Under the pieces are notes generated by a model. The model saw nothing but the letters and a program-made list of their open reading frames with translations, was not told the origin of the DNA and did not search any database. This document shows, in pieces, positions 35,883 through 43,436 of a stretch of DNA of 47,026 nucleotides (position 1 is its first letter; each line of letters begins with the position of its first letter). The position numbers and the translations under genes are program-made. Source of the stretch: Ghiorsea sp. (GTDB taxonomy: Bacteria > Pseudomonadota > Zetaproteobacteria > Mariprofundales > Mariprofundaceae). Where the stretch lies: NCBI GenBank assembly GCA_030949605.1, contig JAUZSH010000025.1, positions 1-47,026 of the forward strand, in the 5' to 3' direction.

Positions 35883-35928
35883 ATACCTGCAAGGGGCAGG
35901 CTTCTTGGCTACGCCAATTCATCACAGG
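35883..35928. repeat. 46-bp block in the right stem-loop of the IS200/IS605 element
   Basis: Twin of 34729-34774, here enclosed by ccccgacc and ggcgggg. The element spans about 34714-35941, just before mtnA. Confidence 0.75.
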
Positions 35929-35983
35929 GCGGGGTTTTACGGTGAGGTGGATAAACTCAAAAGCTGGGAAGAAGGATAAACAC

Positions 35984-37048
35984 ATGTTAGGACAATACCG
36001 CGCACTTTGGCTGAATCATACAGGTGACCTAGAAGTCATCGACCAACGCTATTTACCGTTTGAAAAGCATGTTCGTGTACTCAAAACAGCAAGTGATGCG
36101 TGCGAAGCTATCCAAGATATGACAGTGCGCGGAGCGGGTGTGATTGGTAATGTGGCTGCTTTTGGTGTTTATCTCGCTGCCCGCGAGTTTGCTGGTGACA
36201 AACAGAAAATTACGCAAGCAGCCCTAAACATTCGTGGCGCAAGACCCACTGCGGTCAACTTGATGTGGGCAGTGGATAAAATGCTTGAAGTCGTCAAACA
36301 CAGTGATGATGTGGTGAGCGACTGCAAAGCGGAAGCGATTCGACAAACGGATGAAGATGTCAAACGCACCCAAGCCATTGGTATTATTGGCACAGACATC
36401 ATTGAATCCATCATGACAGACAAGAAGATAAACCAGTTTAATATCTTAACCCATTGCAATGCTGGCTGGCTGGCGATTGTAGATAGCGGCTCAGCCCTTG
36501 CCCCGATTTATGAAGCGCAAAAACGCGGCATTGATATTCATGTATGGGTGGATGAAACTCGCCCGCGCAACCAAGGTGCAAGGCTCACCGCTTGGGAGCT
36601 GCAAGATGCAGGCATCAAACACACCATTATCCCTGATAATACAGGCGGTTTATTGATGCAGCAGGGCAAAGTGGATATGGTGATTACAGGTGCGGATAGA
36701 GTGGCGTTGAATGGCGATGCAGCCAATAAAATTGGCACTTACCTCAAAGCTTTGGCCGCCAAAGATAATGATGTGCCTTTTTATATTGCATTACCCATCA
36801 ATACCTTTGATTTTGCGTGTGAAAATGGTGTGTCTGATATTGAAATCGAGCAACGCGACCAAGATGAAGTGCATAATATGCAAGGCTTGAATACCGCAGG
36901 TGATGTAGAACAGGTTCGCATTACGCCACTGGATAGCCAAGCTGCCAATTATGGTTTTGATGTCACCCCCGCTCGCTTGATTACGGGGCTCATCACGGAA
37001 AAAGGTGTTGTCGAACCCAACAAAAAAGCCATTGGTAAACTCAAATGA
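35984..37048 (+). CDS. mtnA: Methylthioribose-1-phosphate isomerase
   Basis: 354 residues from ATG 35984, preceded by GAAGGA at eight bases. An upstream in-frame extension to 35774 runs through tnpA and IS end sequence and is rejected. Family features are DMTVRGAGVIGNVAAFGVYLA, LTHCNAGWLAI (catalytic Cys) and GADRVALNGDAANKIGTY (catalytic Asp). It converts methylthioribose-1-phosphate to the ribulose form in methionine salvage. No other mtn gene is in the window; apt, which disposes of the adenine released in the same salvage, follows on the opposite strand. Confidence 0.9.
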   Translation: MLGQYRALWLNHTGDLEVIDQRYLPFEKHVRVLKTASDACEAIQDMTVRGAGVIGNVAAFGVYLAAREFAGDKQKITQAALNIRGARPTAVNLMWAVDKMLEVVKHSDDVVSDCKAEAIRQTDEDVKRTQAIGIIGTDIIESIMTDKKINQFNILTHCNAGWLAIVDSGSALAPIYEAQKRGIDIHVWVDETRPRNQGARLTAWELQDAGIKHTIIPDNTGGLLMQQGKVDMVITGADRVALNGDAANKIGTYLKALAAKDNDVPFYIALPINTFDFACENGVSDIEIEQRDQDEVHNMQGLNTAGDVEQVRITPLDSQAANYGFDVTPARLITGLITEKGVVEPNKKAIGKLK

Positions 37049-37157
37049 AATCATCATACCCGCGCAGCAGGAGAGAGAGACCTACATGAGGGGCAAGCCT
37101 TAGCGCCGCTCTCTTGTTATATGCCTTGTTCAATCAACTGCGTAAGGTCAGTTAATC

Positions 37158-37463
37158 ACTGATGTTACGCAGTCGGGCTAAAATTCGTCATTTCCACGCA
37201 AGAACACAGGAACGAGAAAACATATGGCAGAAAGTCATGATTGAGGAAGTGCGACTCAAGGTGAAGGCGTAAGCCTGAGAAAGCACCCTAGGGTGTCAGT
37301 CGCGCATGCATGATGATGCTTCTCATGCGGGGCTAAAGCCCCACGTCCTATATTTAGATCGCAGTATTACCGTTCATTTTTAACGAATAAAGGTATTACT
37401 GCAGTTGACGCGCTACAAATGAGAGTGGAGTCATTCTTTCTCAACAAAGTGCGTAAGGTCAGT
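37158..37463. mobile_element. MITE family 3, copy C (306 bp), at the apt stop codon
   Basis: Inverted relative to copy A. Ends actgatgttacgca and the inverted form of actgaccttacgca. 5-bp duplication taatc at 37153-37157 and 37464-37468. It is longer than copy A because the dispersed module (37255-37286) plus a few bases is inserted into the gcgact/gtcgc stem. The terminal base contributes the last A of the apt stop codon. A further solo end lies at 37139-37152. The remaining part of 37049-37138 shows nothing recognisable. Confidence 0.9.
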
Positions 37464-37996
37464 TAATCATTGTAGTGAAGCAAGCTTAAAGCAGGCGTAG
37501 TACCCAGCTTTTCACGCCCGTGAAGAAAGTCCAATTCAATCACAAATAAACATGCCACAACTTCTGCACCCAATTGCTCGATAAGTTGAATGCTTGCCGA
37601 AGCCGTGCCGCCTGTTGCCAGCAAATCATCAACAATCACAACCCTATGCCCTCGGCTCAATGCATCACGATGAATTTCTAAAGTATCTATGCCATATTCG
37701 AGATCATATTCAATAGTATGGGTTTCTGCGGGCAATTTTCCAGGTTTGCGAATGGGTACAAAACCAACACCTGTGAGTTGAGCTAATGCAGCACCAAATA
37801 AAAAGCCTCGTGCTTCCATGCCGACAATAGCATCAATCTTATCAGGCATATGCACAGATAATTCAGATATGCATTTTGAGAATGCTTCGCCATTCGCCAG
37901 CAGAGGGCTAATATCTTTGAAGTTTATGCCTTGTTTAGGAAAATCTGGAATATTACGAATATAGTCTCTGAGCTGAATCGCTGGGGTGATGATCAA
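37463..37996 (-). CDS. apt: Adenine phosphoribosyltransferase
   Basis: 177 residues with the PRPP-binding motif VVIVDDLLATGGTASAS and conserved DFPKQGINFKDISPLL and GMEARGFLFGAALA. Salvages adenine to AMP. Its start overlaps the stop of the upstream sigma factor gene by 4 nt (ATGA), implying coupled expression. The stop codon is completed by MITE copy C. Confidence 0.95.
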   Translation of the reverse strand: MIITPAIQLRDYIRNIPDFPKQGINFKDISPLLANGEAFSKCISELSVHMPDKIDAIVGMEARGFLFGAALAQLTGVGFVPIRKPGKLPAETHTIEYDLEYGIDTLEIHRDALSRGHRVVIVDDLLATGGTASASIQLIEQLGAEVVACLFVIELDFLHGREKLGTTPALSLLHYND

Positions 37997-38835
37997 ACAA
38001 CTTCCTCCAAAAGTATATTTTTTGCTTCTGGAAGGTTACGCAATTTTACCAATGCTGCAACTTGAATTTGACGAATTCTTTCCCGTGTTACGCCAAAATG
38101 GTCGCCAATCGCTTCCAATGTCCACGGATCATCTTTGTCGCCAATCCCGTATCTAAGCTTCATCACATCACGTTCTTTTTTACTTAAGAATGCAAGCCAA
38201 TTTTGAATGAGCTTGGATTGAATGTGTTTATCCATTTGTGTGCCTGGTTGTTCAGAAGCGGTGTCTTCAGTAATATCATAAACTGTTAAATCTTCTGTAC
38301 CTACTAGGATTTGGTCTGCACTGTGGGTGGGGAGCATGGCAGCTCTTAATTCTTGTACACGTGCTGTACTGTTGCCCATTTTGAGTGCGATTTCATTTTC
38401 AGAAGGATCACGCCCCAACATGCTGCGCAATTGGTTCGCCGAGCGATTCATGCGGTTCATTTCTTTTTTGACATGCACAGGCACACGAATCGTACGAGAA
38501 AGGTTCATGATCCCTCGCTCAATATTTTGGCGAATCCACCATGTAGCGTAGGTTGAAAATCGACATTCATGAGCAATATCAAATTTACCCACGGCATGTA
38601 TCAAACCAAGGTTTCCTTCTTCAATTAAATCATCCAAACCCAGCCCACGATTGATATATTTACGAGCAATTTTGACAACCAAGCGTAAGTTGGCATTAAT
38701 CATAGCTTGCCTTGCCGCTTCATCACCTTGGGCGATACGCGTGGCTAATTCAATTTCTTGCTCTGCATTGAGCAGTTTGTAGCGTGCAATTTGTTTCATG
38801 TAAATTGATGTTGAATCCAAAGCTGAACATCCCAT
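37993..38835 (-). CDS. RpoD/RpoS-family sigma factor (group 2)
   Basis: 280 residues. Region 1.2-like start (DSTSIYMKQIARYKLLNAEQEIELATRIAQGD). Region 2 with NLRLVVKIARKYINRGLGLDDLIEEGNLGLIHAVGKFD and FSTYATWWIRQNIERGI. Region 3. Region 4.2 with TLEAIGDHFGVTRERIRQIQVAALVKLR. Length and lack of region 1.1 point to an RpoS-like or RpoH-like alternative sigma factor; the sequence is closer to RpoS/RpoD than to RpoH. Start ATG with GGGAGAAGG. Co-transcribed with apt, which is an unusual partner. Confidence 0.88.
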   Translation of the reverse strand: MGCSALDSTSIYMKQIARYKLLNAEQEIELATRIAQGDEAARQAMINANLRLVVKIARKYINRGLGLDDLIEEGNLGLIHAVGKFDIAHECRFSTYATWWIRQNIERGIMNLSRTIRVPVHVKKEMNRMNRSANQLRSMLGRDPSENEIALKMGNSTARVQELRAAMLPTHSADQILVGTEDLTVYDITEDTASEQPGTQMDKHIQSKLIQNWLAFLSKKERDVMKLRYGIGDKDDPWTLEAIGDHFGVTRERIRQIQVAALVKLRNLPEAKNILLEEVV

Positions 38836-38948
38836 AATCCTTCTCCCTTCATCTGTAAAAAAAATTGATGGGCAAACGCTAGGTGTGGAGTGAGTAAGGC
38901 AGTATCACATGAATATGCGATGCGATAGTTTTGAGAAGATTTTTTATA

Positions 38949-39226
38949 ACTGACCTAGCCCGCAAGCGTTTGTATGTGCAAAGTGTAAGATGTTGGTTTA
39001 AATAGTTCAGTTGAATTAAGAGGTTGCGCTATGTATGTGTAAACGCTTGCAGGGTTTAGGACTGGCGTTATACAGTCGGGTTTAAACTCCATAGGCTATG
39101 CACGGCTAACACCCTAGGGTGCTTTCTCAGGCTTACGCCTTCACCTTGAGCCGTACTTCCTCATTTTTTCATTCTCACACTTTTGCGCGGGAATGACAGG
39201 GTTTCGATGTTGCGCGTAACATCAGT
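38949..39226. mobile_element. MITE family 3, copy D, with a family 4 MITE nested in its end
   Basis: Flanked by ttata on both sides (38944-38948 and 39227-39231). The first five bases actga are followed by the family 4 MITE (38954-39060), then the element resumes (actggcgttatacag) and ends gcgcgtaacatcagt at 39226. It contains the dispersed module at 39119-39152. Divergent inside relative to copies A-C. Its end touches the sucB stop codon. Confidence 0.8.
38954..39060. mobile_element. MITE family 4, copy 2 (107 bp)
   Basis: Ends cctagcccgcaagcgttt and the inverted form of cctaaaccctgcaagcgttt. Duplication actga / actgg (4 of 5 bases). Homologous throughout to 29949-30057. The remaining stretch 38836-38948 is the upstream region of the sigma factor gene, with no further feature recognised. 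Confidence 0.9.
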
Positions 39227-40261
39227 TTATAAGCCTAAATCAAAGGCTTGGGGTTGTTCCAACAATGTTTTAACCCGCACCAAGAATTGCACAGCATCTT
39301 TACCATCAATCAATCGGTGGTCGTATGACAATGCCACATACATCATGGGACGTGCTACAATATTTTCACCTTCCACCACAGCGCGTTGAGTGATGGTGTG
39401 CATCCCCAAAATCGCACTTTGTGGTGTGTTAAGAATCGGCGTGGAGAGCATAGAGCCAAAAACACCACCATTGGTAATGGCAATCGTACCACCTTGCAAA
39501 TCATCAGGAGTTAAACCGCCATCTCTAGCTTTGACTGCTAAATCAATGATGCCTTGTTCGATTTCAGCAAAGCTTTTGAGACCCACATCACGCAAAACAG
39601 GTACAATCAATCCATGATCTGTAGACACGGCAATGCCCATATCAATATAATTGTGATACACCACATCATCACCATCGATATAAGCGTTTACAACTGGAAA
39701 CTCCGCGCAAGCCAAGGCGCAAGCTTTACTGAAAAAGGACATGAAACCAAGCTTAACCCCAAACTTGGCAGTGAAATCAGCTTGATAATTTTTACGCATG
39801 GTCATGATGGGCTGCATATTCACTTCATTAAACGTGGTTAAAATTGCGGCGGTATTTTGTGCATGTTTGAGATGTGTGGCGATGCGTTTGCGTACACGGC
39901 TCATGGGTTCTCGAATGACTTCACGCTCTGCCCAACCTTGCGCCTCGCTTTGAAGTGGCGCGTTAGGTTGGGATATGCTTTCAACACTTGCCTGCTCAAA
40001 CTTGCTACCTTGCGTGGTCACATCCACCGATGTATCAATCCAGCCAATCACCTGTGTAGGTTCAACTGTGTCTTCCTCGGCTACAAGCTGCTCAGTTAAC
40101 ACACCTGATTCAGTGGCGGTGATTTCCATGGTGATTTTATCGCTTTCAATTTCAGCAATGATGTCATCCACATGAACTGCATCACCCACATCTTTCAGCC
40201 ATGTGATTAGCGTGGCCTCATTTTCCGATTCACCCAAGCTGGGTACTTTGATTTCAAACAT
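39227..40261 (-). CDS. sucB: 2-oxoglutarate dehydrogenase E2 (dihydrolipoyl succinyltransferase)
   Basis: 344 residues from ATG 40261, which has GGAGG at eight bases; the in-frame ATG at 40276 lacks this. The lipoyl domain (about 1-78) has the attachment lysine K42 in [10 protein letters not shown] linker of about 35 residues follows, then the catalytic acyltransferase domain starting [22 protein letters not shown] and ending with the active-site [10 protein letters not shown]. No peripheral subunit (E3)-binding domain is visible between lipoyl and catalytic parts, where E2 proteins normally have one. Start overlaps the sucA stop by 8 nt. Confidence 0.9.
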   Translation of the reverse strand: MFEIKVPSLGESENEATLITWLKDVGDAVHVDDIIAEIESDKITMEITATESGVLTEQLVAEEDTVEPTQVIGWIDTSVDVTTQGSKFEQASVESISQPNAPLQSEAQGWAEREVIREPMSRVRKRIATHLKHAQNTAAILTTFNEVNMQPIMTMRKNYQADFTAKFGVKLGFMSFFSKACALACAEFPVVNAYIDGDDVVYHNYIDMGIAVSTDHGLIVPVLRDVGLKSFAEIEQGIIDLAVKARDGGLTPDDLQGGTIAITNGGVFGSMLSTPILNTPQSAILGMHTITQRAVVEGENIVARPMMYVALSYDHRLIDGKDAVQFLVRVKTLLEQPQAFDLGL

Positions 40262-43031
40262 AATCGTGTCCTCCATTGCCCAAGAATTTGTAGTGCATAA
40301 GAGGTTCTGTGCTTTGCCCGAGAGCAGCGTCGGTTAAATGCTTTTGCTCTTCGCGGTGTCGTTTGATCGAGCCAACTGCGGGTGCTGCCAGCTCTGGGCG
40401 CGCCAATACATATAAGATTTGCGTGGGTTCAAGGCATTCATCAATTTTGTGTTTAATCTGTCGCCATGCGCCTTGGTTAATCGGTTCTTCTTGTAGCCAA
40501 AGTATTTCTTGGCAGGTCTTATACGGCGGTTGTTTGAGCATGGCTTGAAGTGCTTCACTGGGAAAAGGGTAAAGCTGTTCAAGACGCAAGCTATACACAT
40601 CATTCACACCTTGCTTATCGCGAGCTGCCAACAGGTCAAAATGAATTTTACCGCTACACAAAACAATGCGCCGACATGGTGCGCAAGGAGGGGTAATTTC
40701 AGGTAACACAGGTAAAAAACCATGATGCGTGAAATCTTCAAGCATGGAGGTTGATGCTTTGTTTCTGAGCATACTTTTGGGAGCCATAATAATCAGAGGT
40801 TTGCGCGTGTTGATGAGAGATTGGCGGCGCAGCAGGTGAAATATTTGCGCAGGTGTGGAAGGATAAACGACCTGCATATTATCATCGGCGCAGAGTTGCA
40901 AATAACGCTCCAATCGCGCAGAAGAATGCTCTGCACCTTGCCCTTCATAACCATGCGGCAACCACAAAACCAAGCCAGACATGCGTTTCCATTTGGATTC
41001 ACCCGCAGCAATAAATTGGTCAATGACGACCTGTGCCATGTTGGCAAAATCACCATATTGGGCTTCCCAAATCACCAAAGCGCGTGGTTCAGCAACCGAA
41101 TAACCATATTCATACGCCATCACTGCCAATTCAGATAGCATACTATCAACGACCAAAAACCGAGACAGCTCACCTTGTCGCAATTGGCGAAGCGGGGTAA
41201 ACCCTTTACCTGTTTCTTGATCATACACGATAGCATGACGATGGAAAAATGTGCCTCGCCCAGAATCTTGCCCTGTTAGCCGTACCCAGCCGCCTTCATC
41301 CAGCAATGTGGCGTATGCCATCATTTCCGCACAACCCCAATCAATAGGCTGTTGGCCATCCATCATGCGTATGCGGCTGTCATAAATCTTCTTCACTTTG
41401 GGGTGTAGCTTGAAGTTTTCAGGTACAGTTGTGGCTTGTCGTGCCAGTTGACTGAGCCTATCCGACTGGACTGCGGTGTTGGGGTTGACGGCATGTTTAT
41501 GCACAAAGCCTTCCCATCGACCATGCAAGCTGTTGGCATGTGTGGGTGCAGCATGTGGTGAAGCAAGGTTTTCGCGGCGAATATTATCCAAACATTGGCG
41601 ATACATGGTGATGGCTTCTTCACTTTCTTTTAAGCTCATTACAGCATCATTTGCCAGTGTTTGGCGATAAATCTCAAGGGTTGAAGGATGTTTGTGAACA
41701 CGCCGATACATCTTAGGCTGCGTCACTTCTGGCGCATCGGCTTCATTGTGTCCCAACCTGCGATAACACACCAAATCAATCACCACATCACTACGGAATT
41801 GATGGCGATAATCCATGGCAAGCTCCATCGCCATGCAACAAGCTTCAGGGTCGTCACCATTCACATGCAAGATGGGTGCTTGCACCAGCTTGGCAACATC
41901 GGTGCAATAAAAGGTTGAGCGGGCATCAAAAGGATTGGTGGTAAAGCCGATTTGATTGTTGACCACAATATGAATGGTGCCACCCGTACGGTAACCTGAT
42001 AAATCACCAAGATTTAAAGACTCCGCCACAATACCTTGCCCAGCAAAGGCTGCATCACCATGAATCAACACACCCATCACTTCACGCCGCGCACTATCTT
42101 TGCGCCTGCATTGGCGAGCGCGAACACTACCCAAAACAACAGGTGAAATAATTTCCAAATGCGAAGGGTTAAAACCAAGCGACAAATGCAAGTTACCACC
42201 TTCAGTTTCAATATCTGCAGAGAACCCCATATGGTATTTGACATCTCCAGCACCATTTTCCGTGTCTGAAAATTGATTGCCTTCAAATTCAGCAAAGATG
42301 TCACCCAAAGATTTACCCAAGGTGTTGGCAAGCACATTCAAGCGACCACGGTGCGCCATGCCTAAAATAATTTCCTTCACACCTTTGCTGCCAGCCCGTT
42401 CGATTAAGCTGTCCAACATGGGAATCAGGCTTTCTCCGCCCTCCAATGAAAATCGTTTTTGCCCTGTGTAGCGTGTTTGTAAAAAGCGTTCAAATTGTTC
42501 GGCGCGCATGACTTTCCCAAAAATACGCTTGCGCTTATCGGCATCAAAGTGGGGTGTTGAGCGTGTGCTTTCCAAACGCTGCTGTAACCAATGGCGGCGC
42601 GGTGTGTCGCTGATATGCATCAATTCGGGTGCAATGTGACCACTGTATGTGTGTTGTAGAATAGCCAGTATTTCGCGTAAAGGTAAAGTCGGTGCTGCAT
42701 GTAAATCACCTGTGGGAAAAGGAGTGTCCAAGTCTTTCTCAGACAAGCCATAATATGCCAATGCCATATCAGGGCTGGGTTTGGGTTTATGTAGCTTGAG
42801 CGGGTCTAAATCGGCATGTAAATGCCCATGCATACGCCAAGCATTGATGAGATACAAAGCACGGGATGGGTATTCAATACCATGATATGTGTCGGAAGTT
42901 GTTGTTTGTTGCTTGTGGCTGACTTTTGGTTGGGATGTGCTGGTTGTAGGGGTAGCCTTGAGTGATGTGACACGCATGGTTTGCTTCAACTTATCTAAAA
43001 TATGGTCATGACCTTTTTTACTGTGTGCCAC
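40254..43031 (-). CDS. sucA: 2-oxoglutarate dehydrogenase E1 (SucA)
   Basis: 925 residues. GTG at 43031 is chosen because GAGGAGG ends five bases upstream; a TTG at 43049 would place this Shine-Dalgarno inside the gene. Key stretches are [53 protein letters not shown], the thiamine-diphosphate region [15 protein letters not shown] and [11 protein letters not shown], and [14 protein letters not shown]. The N-terminus lacks the usual SGxNxxYIExLYxxYLxDPxSV segment that docks E1 onto E2. It decarboxylates 2-oxoglutarate in the TCA cycle. Transcribed with sucB; lpd is not in the window. Confidence 0.92.
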   Translation of the reverse strand: MAHSKKGHDHILDKLKQTMRVTSLKATPTTSTSQPKVSHKQQTTTSDTYHGIEYPSRALYLINAWRMHGHLHADLDPLKLHKPKPSPDMALAYYGLSEKDLDTPFPTGDLHAAPTLPLREILAILQHTYSGHIAPELMHISDTPRRHWLQQRLESTRSTPHFDADKRKRIFGKVMRAEQFERFLQTRYTGQKRFSLEGGESLIPMLDSLIERAGSKGVKEIILGMAHRGRLNVLANTLGKSLGDIFAEFEGNQFSDTENGAGDVKYHMGFSADIETEGGNLHLSLGFNPSHLEIISPVVLGSVRARQCRRKDSARREVMGVLIHGDAAFAGQGIVAESLNLGDLSGYRTGGTIHIVVNNQIGFTTNPFDARSTFYCTDVAKLVQAPILHVNGDDPEACCMAMELAMDYRHQFRSDVVIDLVCYRRLGHNEADAPEVTQPKMYRRVHKHPSTLEIYRQTLANDAVMSLKESEEAITMYRQCLDNIRRENLASPHAAPTHANSLHGRWEGFVHKHAVNPNTAVQSDRLSQLARQATTVPENFKLHPKVKKIYDSRIRMMDGQQPIDWGCAEMMAYATLLDEGGWVRLTGQDSGRGTFFHRHAIVYDQETGKGFTPLRQLRQGELSRFLVVDSMLSELAVMAYEYGYSVAEPRALVIWEAQYGDFANMAQVVIDQFIAAGESKWKRMSGLVLWLPHGYEGQGAEHSSARLERYLQLCADDNMQVVYPSTPAQIFHLLRRQSLINTRKPLIIMAPKSMLRNKASTSMLEDFTHHGFLPVLPEITPPCAPCRRIVLCSGKIHFDLLAARDKQGVNDVYSLRLEQLYPFPSEALQAMLKQPPYKTCQEILWLQEEPINQGAWRQIKHKIDECLEPTQILYVLARPELAAPAVGSIKRHREEQKHLTDAALGQSTEPLMHYKFLGNGGHDYV

Positions 43032-43128
43032 AAAAGCCTCCTCGTCCAATACATCAAACTGATCATGCCATATTAAAGCCTAAAACCCGTGTATAGGAAA
43101 GCGAACAATGTATTTTATAGTCGTCCAA

Positions 43129-43162
43129 CAGCAACTGATGTTACGCAAAATATCAGTTGCTG
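43129..43162. other. Hairpin built on a family 3 MITE end
   Basis: Arms cagcaactgat (43129-43139) and atcagttgctg (43152-43162) are perfect complements; the interior includes the MITE terminus actgatgttacgca. It is probably the collapsed remnant of a family 3 insertion. It lies between the divergent sucA and ppsA genes. Confidence 0.55.
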
Positions 43163-43179
43163 CTATACCCAAAGTGGTA

Positions 43180-43359
43180 CAGCATGTGTCTCAGCATGTG
43201 TCTCAGCATGTGTCTCAGCATGTGTCTCAGCATGTGTCTCAGCATGTGTCTCAGCATGTGTCTCAGCATGTGTCTCAGCATGTGTCTCAGCATGTGTCTC
43301 AGCATGTGTCTCAGCATGTGTCTCAGCATGTGTCTCAGCATGTGTCTCAGCATGTGTCT
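43180..43359. repeat. 12-bp tandem array, 15 perfect copies
   Basis: Fifteen uninterrupted identical copies of cagcatgtgtct, then a degenerate sixteenth (cagtatgaactg). All three forward frames are open through it (QHVS, CVSA, MCLS repeats), which is a property of the repeat and not evidence for a protein. It ends 77 bp before the ppsA ATG and starts about 150 bp from the sucA start, so it occupies the divergent promoter region. Confidence 0.98.
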
Positions 43360-43436
43360 CAGTATGAACTGGGGCAGTTTGTCGCTTTTGATGGCAAGGT
43401 GATTCCTTTCTAAATCAAACAGGCTCGGAGAGGCTT

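Noticed and set aside
35774-35983. N-terminal extension of mtnA
   Set aside because: It overlaps tnpA and IS end sequence in another frame, and a good ribosome site precedes the internal ATG at 35984.
43180-43359. CRISPR array
   Set aside because: Copies are contiguous 12-mers with no spacers and no cas genes nearby.
43089-43413. Overlapping repeat-protein ORFs (CVSA, QHVS, MCLS repeats)
   Set aside because: A 12-bp repeat without stops is open in several frames by construction. No ribosome site or non-repeat domain supports a protein.
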